Shown: one piece after another, positions 26,101 through 32,667 of the stretch
How the letters are laid out: every line of letters starts with the position of its first letter
Numbering within the stretch: the first letter of the stretch is position 1
Made by a program: the position numbers and the translations under genes
Origin: Alphaproteobacteria bacterium HT1-32
GTDB taxonomy: Bacteria; Pseudomonadota; Alphaproteobacteria; Rhodospirillales; HT1-32
Assembly (NCBI GenBank): GCA_009649675.1
Contig: WJPL01000003.1
Coordinates: forward strand, 648,808-712,807
Direction: 5' to 3'
Length of the DNA: 64,000 bases
The notes under the pieces: model-generated
Database searches by the model: none
Told to the model about the DNA's origin: nothing
The model's input: only the letters and a program-made list of their open reading frames with translations

Positions 26101-26287
26101 GGTCTTCATGCCGGGTGCCGGATCAGAACTGTATCGTGGCCTGGGTTCTGTAGTGCTCGGCGGCCTTACCCTGTCTGCCTTCCTCACCCTGCTGGTCATT
26201 CCGCCACTGATGTCACTGTTCATGCGTGAGTCATCCACCTCACCAGCTGTCACAGCCCTGCCGGAAGGCGCAGGCGCCGACGATTAA
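23102..26287 (+). CDS. Efflux RND transporter permease subunit (AcrB/HAE1 type)
   Basis: The protein has 1061 residues, full length for the family. It has the 12-helix duplicated RND layout with two large periplasmic loops. Visible features are the N-terminal FVALRTIPIQLTPDVQQPVLQVTVNWPGA split around the first helix, the proton-relay helix near IAFAVGMVVDAAIVVLENIYRHR, and the second-half VILIGIVVNNAILLVDH. Such pumps use the proton gradient to export drugs, solvents or lipids through a tripartite complex. No membrane fusion protein or outer membrane factor gene is adjacent. A GGGGAGG ribosome site precedes the ATG. Confidence 0.93.
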   Translation: MNIIRLAIKQPTAMVAIVAMIVLFGFVALRTIPIQLTPDVQQPVLQVTVNWPGAAPADVENEVTSRLEEELGGLEGLTDMESQSQQGRSRVTLVFSVTQDMDKAFVLVSNRLIGISGLPAEADPPSIRTSGSEDNPIARIAIQQLPGNTQNIENYGDFIEDVIMDRLQRIQGVSQVYPWGGTERELRIIIDPEAMARFGLTVPNVLNALRGANASVSAGSVDEGKRRYIVRTESETTTVERVNQVVLRTQQDRNLGGLSRVTVADIGKVEFSYKESTSQRRYLGNETVAINVVRERGANVIETMREVRAAVAEMNAGIAKRTGLEMTMIYDDTTYIDQAIELVTGNIWLGGALAAMVLMTFLRSIRATLVVSLAIPVSVIGTFVAMSALGLSINVISLAGIAFAVGMVVDAAIVVLENIYRHRQEGKSAPEAAYIGAKQVWGAVFASALTTVVVFIPILLLELTAGQLFRDIAVAISVSVLLSLLVAITVIPALSSRLLANSGSLSGKRLNLPGIDHFARFFVASLNRYTGFVSRQKLAAIAVVTVVVIGAGSATYIFLPQLDYLPDGNRNFVIGRVQPPPGYNLDASTRVAEEIEKSVKSLWASETGPASEPGSPPKIEHFFVVSFRDQTFVGATAVEGNRVGELIPLLRQPVFREPGSRGFITQASLFGRGIGGSRSIELDITGENLEELIAYGQRADELIAKILPRKDGTQVRPLPGLELGAPEIRVIPNLTRVSEADMTARDLATTVDAFNDGVRITEITIGGRRMDLMLQGPVSNVTQTQGISNLPVVTPSGDIVPVSSLAEVSMTAGPTEIRHKDRARAITLQIRPDNKIPLETAVEMIRTEVIDKMRAEGLPDDVKLQLSGAADDLSATWQALQYSLLVAIIIVYLVIAILFESFVYPLIIMLSVPLATAGGIGGLALLNIGGYQALDMLTMLGFVILIGIVVNNAILLVDHSLYLFRETGLKAADAICMATRQRVRPIFMSSLTSIFGLLPLVFMPGAGSELYRGLGSVVLGGLTLSAFLTLLVIPPLMSLFMRESSTSPAVTALPEGAGADD

Positions 26288-26329
26288 CCTGACAGGCTGC
26301 TTGTTTTCAGTCTGACCAGCAGAACCGGC

Positions 26330-26364
26330 CCGGTGCCGGGCTATAACTGATAGCCCGGCACCGG
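26330..26364. terminator. Strong hairpin after the RND permease gene
   Basis: CCGGTGCCGGGCTAT and its exact complement form a 15-bp stem around AACTG. It lies 43 bases after the stop. No T-run follows, so it may be a terminator or an mRNA 3' stabiliser. Confidence 0.5.
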
Positions 26365-26478
26365 ATGGTGCAGCATCACATCTGACTACAGTGAACAGCC
26401 ACCACCCTGTCATAAAACCGTCAATAGTATCATGTTTTCTGGCTGCACATTCCTGAACATGAAAGCAGACACAAACTG

Positions 26479-27957
26479 ATGCGTACCATATTTACCGGAC
26501 TCTGCGGTCTGATACTGTCCACCGGCGCGGCCTCCGCCCTCGATCTTACAGAGATCGGTTCAACACAGGTTGGTGTTGGCGAAGGTTATGCCGAAATGCT
26601 GCGATACCAGCCCGCAACCGGCATGATCATCGTGACATCATCCGCCAACGGGCAGCTTTCCCGGATCGACATTTCCAACCCGGCCCATCCGGTGAAAGCA
26701 TCCCCGCTGGACCTGGACGGAGGTGAAGTCACTGCCGTTGCCGTCCATCGCGATCTGATTGCCGCCAGCGTACCCGGCAAAGCAGCAGGAGATGCCGGGC
26801 GTATCGTTCTGTTCGGCAGGGACGGTCAGCCTATGGCCGCAGTTGAAACCGGCCCCCTGCCCGACAATCTTGCTTTCTCATCAGACGGGCGCTTTGTCAT
26901 CTCAGCCAATGAGGGACAGCCCTCGAAAGACTATAAGACAGACCCGCCCGGCGGCTTCACAATCCTCGATCTGAGCGACGGGGCCGACAGACCGCGCGTC
27001 AGCCATGTCTCGCTCTATGGCAGCCATATGCCCACGGGCGCCCGTATTGTAAAACCCGGCGCCAGCTTCGCCAGCGATGCCGAACCGGAATATGTCACCG
27101 TCGACAGCAACAACCGGACAGCCTATGCAACTCTTCAGGAAAATAATGCACTCGCTGTGATTGACCTGCCGACCGCCTCGATCACCGGCCTTTATGGTTT
27201 CGGGTTCAAGAACATCAGCCATCAGGCACATGACATGTCGGATAAAGACGATGGTGTGAATATGCGAAGCTGGCCGGTCCGCCTGATGTATCAGCCCGAT
27301 GCTATCCAGTCCTATCGGGTGGGTGGCCAAACCTATCTGGTGACCGCCAATGAAGGCGACTCAAAAGACTATGACGGTTTCTCTGAAGAAACCCGTGTTG
27401 CAAAACTGAAACTGGACCCGACAGCCTTCCCTGACGCTGCAACCCTTCAGCAACCGGCGAATCTGGGCCGGATGAAAACCACGATGACCCTCGGCGATAC
27501 CGACGGCGACGGCGATCATGACCAGATTTATGGTTATGGCGGCCGTTCTTTCTCGATCTGGACGACAAACGGTGAACTGCTGTTCGACAGCGGCAATGCC
27601 TTTGAAGCCATCATCGCCGGACGTAACCCGGAATTGTTCAATGCCAATGGTGAAGCTGCTGAACAGGATCAGCGTTCCGACGACAAGGGACCAGAACCGG
27701 AAGCCCTGACATTGGGTGCCATTGACGGACGTCACTACGCCTTCATCGGCATGGAACGCAACAACGCCATCTTTGCCTATGACATCACCAACCCGGCCAA
27801 TCCGAAGTTTGCCGGTTATCTGATGCCGGACACCCGCCACAACTCACCGGAAGGTCTCGATTTTATCCCGGCATCGGAAAGCCCGAACGGCAAACCCCTG
27901 CTGATCGCAGCCTTTGAGGTCAGCGGTACGGTCGCCATCTTTGAACTGAAGCCCTGA
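26479..27957 (+). CDS. Secreted choice-of-anchor I beta-propeller protein
   Basis: The protein has 492 residues. A signal peptide (LCGLILSTGAASALD) is followed by a choice-of-anchor I type propeller. Recurrent blade motifs are visible: SRIDISNPAHPVKAS, FSSDGRFVISANEGQPSKDY, YLVTANEGDSKDYDGF and FAYDITNPANPKFAGYL. A calcium-binding-like DTDGDGDHDQIYGYGGRSFSIW occurs near residue 340, in part. Related domains occur in alkaline-phosphatase-associated extracellular proteins. There is no C-terminal sorting signal here. Substrate and role are unknown; a divalent-metal or phosphoester link is only a family hint. Confidence 0.8.
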   Translation: MRTIFTGLCGLILSTGAASALDLTEIGSTQVGVGEGYAEMLRYQPATGMIIVTSSANGQLSRIDISNPAHPVKASPLDLDGGEVTAVAVHRDLIAASVPGKAAGDAGRIVLFGRDGQPMAAVETGPLPDNLAFSSDGRFVISANEGQPSKDYKTDPPGGFTILDLSDGADRPRVSHVSLYGSHMPTGARIVKPGASFASDAEPEYVTVDSNNRTAYATLQENNALAVIDLPTASITGLYGFGFKNISHQAHDMSDKDDGVNMRSWPVRLMYQPDAIQSYRVGGQTYLVTANEGDSKDYDGFSEETRVAKLKLDPTAFPDAATLQQPANLGRMKTTMTLGDTDGDGDHDQIYGYGGRSFSIWTTNGELLFDSGNAFEAIIAGRNPELFNANGEAAEQDQRSDDKGPEPEALTLGAIDGRHYAFIGMERNNAIFAYDITNPANPKFAGYLMPDTRHNSPEGLDFIPASESPNGKPLLIAAFEVSGTVAIFELKP

Positions 27958-28012
27958 TCTCAGACCAGCATTGAAACGGGTGCAGACAACCCTTTTGTAC
28001 CGCAGTCCCGGC

Positions 28013-28043
28013 AAACCTGCAGGCCATCCCGGCTTGCAGGTTT
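28013..28043. terminator. Hairpin between the propeller gene and the methyltransferase
   Basis: AAACCTGCA pairs with TGCAGGTTT, with a loop that can extend the stem (GGC/GCT region). It starts 56 bases after the propeller stop and ends 55 bases before the next start. The T content after the stem is low. Confidence 0.45.
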
Positions 28044-28097
28044 ATCCGCAGTTCATTACCACGGGTGAATCTTTCCGGCAGTCTGGATCACCCGCAT

Positions 28098-28781
28098 ATG
28101 ATACGCCGCATTCTCAAGGCCTGGCTGACCTATCTTCCCCTTGATCTGACCCGCCCCGTCCGCGACCAGTTACAGCGCCCGGAACTGTCCGGCATGCCGG
28201 TCTGCCCGGTTGATGAAGGGGATCTGCTGTTCCAGCTTGTTCGCAACAATGATTGCCAGAGCTGTCTGGAAACCGGTTTTGGCACCGGCTCAACCGCGCT
28301 TTACATGCTTTCTGCCCAGAGCACTCCGGAAGCCACCGTCACCTCAATTGACTGGTCGCCGAAAGCCTTCAACCAGTTGGGCCGCGACACCATCGACCAG
28401 TCCGGCATGGCCGGGCGTCATACCCATATTGAAAACGTCTCCCAGAAGGCACTGGCGGAGCTGATGCTGGCAGACCGACGATTCGATTTCATTCTGTTCG
28501 ACGGCTGGCGCAGAACTGACCATCTGCTCTACGAGACTTATCTGATGGACCAGTTGCTGGCCGTCGGCGGTATTTTCTTTATGGATGACGCCGTCCGTCC
28601 CGCCTACCGGCAGGCCGCTGCACTGGTTACCGACATCTATGGCTATCAGGAAATTGACTATGCAGCCTATGGCCTCGGCTGGAAAAACCGCCTTTACCAC
28701 ATTCTCACCCGCCGCCACCTCACCCGCCCCTTCCGGGCCTTCCGGAAACTGACGGATATGCCCGACAGCTTCCACGAATAA
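28098..28781 (+). CDS. Class I SAM-dependent methyltransferase (Methyltransf_24 type)
   Basis: The protein has 227 residues. Motif I is CLETGFGTGSTALYML, motif II is TSIDWSPKAFNQ, and a later FDFILFDGWRRTDHLLYETYLMDQLL matches the Methyltransf_24 pattern, often linked to glycan or rhamnose methylation. The substrate is unknown. The ATG at 28098 is preferred; an upstream GTG at 28065 would add eleven residues. A strong bidirectional terminator separates it from tRNA-Val. Confidence 0.75.
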   Translation: MIRRILKAWLTYLPLDLTRPVRDQLQRPELSGMPVCPVDEGDLLFQLVRNNDCQSCLETGFGTGSTALYMLSAQSTPEATVTSIDWSPKAFNQLGRDTIDQSGMAGRHTHIENVSQKALAELMLADRRFDFILFDGWRRTDHLLYETYLMDQLLAVGGIFFMDDAVRPAYRQAAALVTDIYGYQEIDYAAYGLGWKNRLYHILTRRHLTRPFRAFRKLTDMPDSFHE

Positions 28782-28795
28782 AGGCCAGAACGGCG

Positions 28796-28823
28796 AAAAC
28801 CCCGGCGTTTCCGCCGGGGTTTT
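28796..28823. terminator. Bidirectional intrinsic terminator
   Basis: AAAACCCCGGCG and CGCCGGGGTTTT form a perfect 12-bp stem with loop TTTC. T-runs lie at the 3' side on both strands. It serves the methyltransferase gene on the plus strand and tRNA-Val on the minus strand. Confidence 0.8.
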
Positions 28824-28825
28824 CA

Positions 28826-28900
28826 TGGTGGGCACGACTGGGATTGAACCAGTGACCCCCTCGATGTCAACGAGGTGCTCTCCCGCTGAGCTACGCGCCC
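28826..28900 (-). tRNA. tRNA-Val (GAC)
   Basis: The 75-base cloverleaf on the minus strand has acceptor arms GGGCGCG/CGTGCCC, anticodon loop TTGACAT giving GAC, T loop GGTTCAATCCC, and an encoded CCA. It is a single-gene unit with a terminator just downstream. Confidence 0.95.
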
Positions 28901-28939
28901 TTGCCTTGAGACGATAGTCTGTCGTCGTCGGGAAGCGGG

Positions 28940-28968
28940 CTTTTACCGGTTCAGGCGGACCATTGCAA
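28940..28968 (-). promoter_or_regulatory. Candidate promoter of tRNA-Val
   Basis: The minus strand shows TTGCAA (28963-28968), a 17-base spacer and TAAAAG (28940-28945). It would start transcription about 33 bases before the tRNA. The match is moderate. Confidence 0.4.
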
Positions 28969-28979
28969 GAGCCAGATGA

Positions 28980-29645
28980 TCACCAGTTCTGACATTCTCG
29001 CCGGCTCTGGTCGTAACTGGCCGGTGTATCAATAGCGGCATTCTGGGTCCGGCGGTAATCCGACATCTGTTTGATATAGGGGCGCATCATCTCCGTAACC
29101 ACGCGACCCAGCGCCTGCCGGGCCTGATTCTGGGTTGCCCCGGCGGCGGCACCGCGCAAGCGCAGCCCCCGTTGCAGGGCAGCCCGCATTTCCTCGGCCA
29201 CCAGATCAACCGATTCCCGCAGAATTTCCACATGCCGGTTTTCGTGATCCAGGATGACCGAATATTCACAGGACCGGGACACATATTTACGGTCAATCAG
29301 CACCGTGATCCGGTCATAACCAACAGACAGATTCACCTGACGGGCCCGGAAACACCATTTGCCGTCCACTTTCCCCATCGCACCGGTAAAGGTGAAGCGT
29401 GTAGCGAATTTGTAGGACGTCAGACCCGCCGTTGATTGTTTCGGCATGTCCGGCCGTGCCGAATGGGCCTGTGCCCGGGCAGACAGGACGGCGCGGGATT
29501 TGCTGCGGTCATAAACCACCTGCGGAAACGGCGTATCAAGCGTGACCACCGGGGTCACATCCACACGGCAGGCTGCCACTGCGAGACCCGGCGCGATCAG
29601 AAAAATAACAAGGAACAGAGCGAGACGACTGATATGACAGAACAT
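28980..29645 (-). CDS. DUF922 domain-containing secreted protein (putative Zn protease)
   Basis: The protein has 221 residues. A signal peptide (LFLVIFLIAPGLAVA) precedes a DUF922 domain. The motif DHENRHVEIL contains a canonical HExxH zinc-binding site (HENRH), which is why the family is described as a predicted metalloprotease. Other matches are WCFRARQVNLSVGYDRITVLID in two adjoining strands. There is no assigned substrate. The stop lies 12 bases from the tRNA-Val promoter element. It is divergent from flbT. Confidence 0.82.
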   Translation of the reverse strand: MFCHISRLALFLVIFLIAPGLAVAACRVDVTPVVTLDTPFPQVVYDRSKSRAVLSARAQAHSARPDMPKQSTAGLTSYKFATRFTFTGAMGKVDGKWCFRARQVNLSVGYDRITVLIDRKYVSRSCEYSVILDHENRHVEILRESVDLVAEEMRAALQRGLRLRGAAAGATQNQARQALGRVVTEMMRPYIKQMSDYRRTQNAAIDTPASYDQSRRECQNW

Positions 29646-29784
29646 GCCGTCAGGTTATCTGTCCCCGGCCCGGAGCGCCACAGGTCGCATGGTGAATTTC
29701 CCATTAACCATTGATTCAACTGTCAGGGTTAAAACTACTGATGTTAGCCGGCCTGACCGGCGCTTCTGTCATTGGGGACCCGTG

Positions 29785-30189
29785 ATGAAACAGACCAGTC
29801 TGAAAATCGAAGCAGGCGCCAAAGCCATCATTGGTGGCATGGTTGTCGAAAACACTTCCGGAAGCAGCGTCGAGCTGCTGGTGCATGGTGATGGGCCGGT
29901 GCTGGAAAGCAACGAAATCATCAATGCCAAGGACGCCGACACACCGTCGCTGAAACTCTATTATGTGGTGATGAACATGTATGTCGCGCCGGAGAAGGCT
30001 TTCTCTGACTGGAACAAGACATTCCTGCAGCTGTCCCGCGATATCGTCTCCAGCGCCCCTTCCACATCGATCATCATTTCTGAAGTTGGCAATCTGGTTG
30101 CTGCCGGCAAGTTTGATGAAGCGATGAAGAAATGCATGTATCTGCTGGCCTATGAAGACCATCTGAGCAAGTACACCGCCCGCACATGA
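29785..30189 (+). CDS. flbT: FlbT-like flagellar biosynthesis repressor
   Basis: The protein has 134 residues, the normal FlbT length. The family pattern is visible: SLKIEAGAKAIIGGMVV, then PVLESNEIINAKDADTPSLKLYY, VVMNMYVAPE, and a C-terminal AGKFDEAMKKCMYLLAYEDHL. In Caulobacter FlbT controls flagellin mRNA translation or stability. Here no flaF, flagellin or other flagellar gene is nearby, so it is either detached from its operon or has drifted in role. The ATG at 29785 is preferred because upstream in-frame sequence does not resemble FlbT. Confidence 0.75.
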   Translation: MKQTSLKIEAGAKAIIGGMVVENTSGSSVELLVHGDGPVLESNEIINAKDADTPSLKLYYVVMNMYVAPEKAFSDWNKTFLQLSRDIVSSAPSTSIIISEVGNLVAAGKFDEAMKKCMYLLAYEDHLSKYTART

Positions 30190-30200
30190 CCCCGTCGATT

Positions 30201-30238
30201 GCGTCAGGCAACCGCCCCTCTATGGTCGGGCCTGACGC
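30201..30238. terminator. Hairpin after flbT
   Basis: GCGTCAGGC pairs with GCCTGACGC around a 20-base loop. It begins 11 bases after the flbT stop and separates that gene from the corrinoid operon. The T content after it is low. Confidence 0.5.
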
Positions 30239-30356
30239 TTAATCCCGATGTCGGTCGTGTTTGGTAAATTCCGTGTCGCATTGATGCCCGTCTGAAGGGT
30301 CGCGTGACGCGTATATCCTGTTCTCATGACATAGCCTGTCCCCAGGGAGGTTCGGC

Positions 30357-31064
30357 ATGAGCGACGGTATCGAAGACGATCTCATTCTCGCGGATCTGAA
30401 TGACGAAGAACTCGTCGAACAGATGCATGATGACCTCTATGACGGCATGGCCGACGAGGTTGTCGAAGGTGTCCATATCCTGCTGGACCGCGGCTGGACT
30501 CCCTATGATGTACTGACCAAGGCACTGGTCGAGGGTATGCGGATCGTCGGTATCGATTTCCGCGATGGTATCCTGTTCGTCCCGGAAGTCCTCAACGCCG
30601 CCAATTCCATGAAAGCCGGAATGTTCGTGCTGCGACCGCTACTGGCGGAAACAGGCGCACCGAAGATGGGCAAGATGGTCATCGGCACCGTGAAAGGCGA
30701 CATTCATGATATCGGCAAGAATCTTGTCGGCATGATGATGGAAGGCGCCGGCTTCGATGTCATTGATATCGGCATCAACAATCCTGTCGAAAACTACCTT
30801 GCCGCGCTGGAGGAACATCAGCCGGACATCCTCGGTATGTCCGCCCTGCTGACCACCACCATGCCCTACATGAAAGTGGTGATCGACACGCTGGTCGAGA
30901 AAGGTCTGCGCGACAAATATATCGTTCTGGTTGGCGGTGCCCCCCTGAACGAGGAATTTGCTGAAGCTGTGGGTGCCGACGCCTATTGCCGGGACGCGGC
31001 AGTCGCCGTTGAAACTGCGGCCGATCTTATCAAACGAAAACACAACCAGCTGGCGCGCGGCTGA
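30357..31064 (+). CDS. Corrinoid carrier protein (B12-binding, MtbC/MtgC-like)
   Basis: The protein has 235 residues. A helical cap domain (residues 1-100, with YDGMADEVVEGVHILLDRG) precedes a Rossmann-like cobalamin domain. The DxHxxG cobalt-ligand motif is D115, H117, G120 in KGDIHDIGKNLVG; the SALLTTTMPYMK and VLVGGAPLN loops that contact the cofactor follow. It carries the methyl group between the MttB-family enzyme and the folate methyltransferase. It is the first gene of the operon, with a GGGAGG ribosome site, so it is probably made in excess. No cobalamin riboswitch is visible upstream. Confidence 0.92.
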   Translation: MSDGIEDDLILADLNDEELVEQMHDDLYDGMADEVVEGVHILLDRGWTPYDVLTKALVEGMRIVGIDFRDGILFVPEVLNAANSMKAGMFVLRPLLAETGAPKMGKMVIGTVKGDIHDIGKNLVGMMMEGAGFDVIDIGINNPVENYLAALEEHQPDILGMSALLTTTMPYMKVVIDTLVEKGLRDKYIVLVGGAPLNEEFAEAVGADAYCRDAAVAVETAADLIKRKHNQLARG

Positions 31065-31085
31065 GCCGGACAGGGGCTGACCGCC

Positions 31086-31742
31086 ATGTCCGGACCGCTG
31101 GAGGAATTCGACGCCGTCACCGGAGACGATGCCTCGACACTGATTATCGCCTGTGGCGCACTGGCGCGTGAAACCCTTGCTGTTATCAGGGCGGGTGGCT
31201 GGTCGCATCTGGATGTCACCTGCATTGCCGCCGAACTGCACAACCGTCCGCAACTGATACCGGCCGCAGTAGAACGCAAAATTCTGGCTGCCCGGGGAAA
31301 ATATCGCCGGATATTCGCCGCTCTGGCAGACTGTGGCACCGGTGGCGCACTGGACCGGGTTCTTGAGCAGTATGACGTGCCCCGGATCGACGGACCCCAC
31401 TGCTATCAGTTCTATGCCACTGAACCGGTCTTCACCGCGCTCAGCGATGACGCGCCGGGCACCCTGTACCTGACCGATTTTCTCGCCCGGCATTTCGAGG
31501 CCGTGGTCTGGCGCGGGCTCGGTCTGGACCGGTTTCCGCATCTCCTTGAAAGCTATTTCGGCAATTACACCCGTGTCGTCTATCTGGCCCAGACAGAGGA
31601 TGACGATCTCGATCAGCGCGCCAGAGCAGCTGCCGGCCGGCTGGGACTGGATTACCAGCGGGTCCGGACCGGTATGGGTGATCTGGAACATTTCATCCGG
31701 GAGGCGGCCTCTGCGGCCCCCGACAGCACCACACAGAACTGA
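31086..31742 (+). CDS. DUF1638 domain-containing protein
   Basis: The protein has 218 residues. DUF1638 is recognised by LIIACGALARE, CIAAELHNRPQLIP, ADCGTGGALDRVL and GPHCYQFYA, then TDFLARHFEAVVWRGLGLD. Candidate metal or cobalt ligands are C23, C46, H52, C83, H105 and C106. DUF1638 genes recur beside corrinoid methyltransferase genes in methanogens and some bacteria, but no function is assigned. It lies between the corrinoid protein and the folate methyltransferase with gaps of 13-21 bases, so it is likely a working part of the module. Confidence 0.85.
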   Translation: MSGPLEEFDAVTGDDASTLIIACGALARETLAVIRAGGWSHLDVTCIAAELHNRPQLIPAAVERKILAARGKYRRIFAALADCGTGGALDRVLEQYDVPRIDGPHCYQFYATEPVFTALSDDAPGTLYLTDFLARHFEAVVWRGLGLDRFPHLLESYFGNYTRVVYLAQTEDDDLDQRARAAAGRLGLDYQRVRTGMGDLEHFIREAASAAPDSTTQN

Positions 31743-31755
31743 ACGGACAACAGAT

Positions 31756-32664
31756 ATGACCGAAACCCGCATCTCATCCGCCTCGAAAGAGATCATCATC
31801 GGCTTCGACCACCCGTTCTGCGTAATCGGTGAACGGATCAACCCGACAAACCGCAAACGCCTTTCCGAAGAGATGAAGGGTGGCGATTACAGCCGTGTCG
31901 AAATCGAAGCCATCGCACAGGTCGAAGCCGGGGCCACCATGCTCGACGTGAATGCCGGTATCCCGCTGGCGGACGAGCCGAAAATTCTGGCGGACTGCAT
32001 CAAACTGATCCAGTCGATCACCAATGTCCCCCTGTCGATCGACTCCTCGATCGTTGATGCGCTTGAGGCAGGGCTGTCGGTCTATCAGGGCAAGCCGCTG
32101 GTCAATTCCGTGACCGGCGAAGATGAAGTGCTGGAGCGGGTGCTGCCGCTGGTCAAAAAATACGGGGCGGCTGTCGTCGCGATTTCAAATGACGAGACCG
32201 GGATTTCCGAAGACCCGGACGAGCGTTTCAAGGTGGCAAAGAAGATTGTCGAACGTGCCGCCGACTTCGGAATTGGTCATGAAGACATCATCGTTGACCC
32301 CCTCGTCATGCCGGCCGGTGCCATGGCCTCCGCCGGTCCGTCTGCCATGCGTCTGATCCGCCGACTGCGTGAGGAGTTGCGGGTCAACACAACCTGTGGC
32401 GCCTCGAACATCAGCTTTGGCCTGCCAAACCGTCACGGCATGAACGCGGCCTTCCTTGCCATGGCATCCGGTGCCGGCATGACCTCGGCCATCATGAACC
32501 CGCTGCATAGCGAGGAAATGGCGGCGGTGATGGGCGCTGATATCCTGATGGGCAATGACCCGGACTGTAAGCGCTGGATCCGGAAGTTCCGTGAACCGCT
32601 GGACCCCGCGTCAGAGGCCGCTGGTGCCCGCGGGCGCCGCGAAGGCCGCCGCCGCAGAGGCTGA
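31756..32664 (+). CDS. Methyltetrahydrofolate:corrinoid methyltransferase (MtgA/MtvB-like)
   Basis: The protein has 302 residues. It is a pterin-binding TIM barrel: CVIGERINPTNRKRL at the start, GATMLDVNAGIPLADEP, PLSIDSSIVDALEAGL, NSVTGE, and IVDPLVMPAGA with TCGASNISFGLPNRHGMN later. It moves methyl from the corrinoid protein to tetrahydrofolate. The C-terminal tail (ARGRREGRRRRG) is an unusual arginine-rich extension. The ATG at 31756 is 14 bases after the DUF1638 stop; the longer open frame upstream overlaps that gene and is rejected. Confidence 0.9.
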   Translation: MTETRISSASKEIIIGFDHPFCVIGERINPTNRKRLSEEMKGGDYSRVEIEAIAQVEAGATMLDVNAGIPLADEPKILADCIKLIQSITNVPLSIDSSIVDALEAGLSVYQGKPLVNSVTGEDEVLERVLPLVKKYGAAVVAISNDETGISEDPDERFKVAKKIVERAADFGIGHEDIIVDPLVMPAGAMASAGPSAMRLIRRLREELRVNTTCGASNISFGLPNRHGMNAAFLAMASGAGMTSAIMNPLHSEEMAAVMGADILMGNDPDCKRWIRKFREPLDPASEAAGARGRREGRRRRG

Positions 32665-32667
32665 GCC

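Noticed and set aside
30239-30356. Cobalamin riboswitch upstream of the corrinoid operon
   Set aside because: The 118-base gap shows no B12-box-like sequence and is too short for the usual fold; a plain ribosome site is present.
30639-31856. A 405-codon open frame on the minus strand across the corrinoid and DUF1638 genes
   Set aside because: It is antisense to well-supported coding genes, has no recognisable domain, and arises from codon bias in GC-rich DNA.
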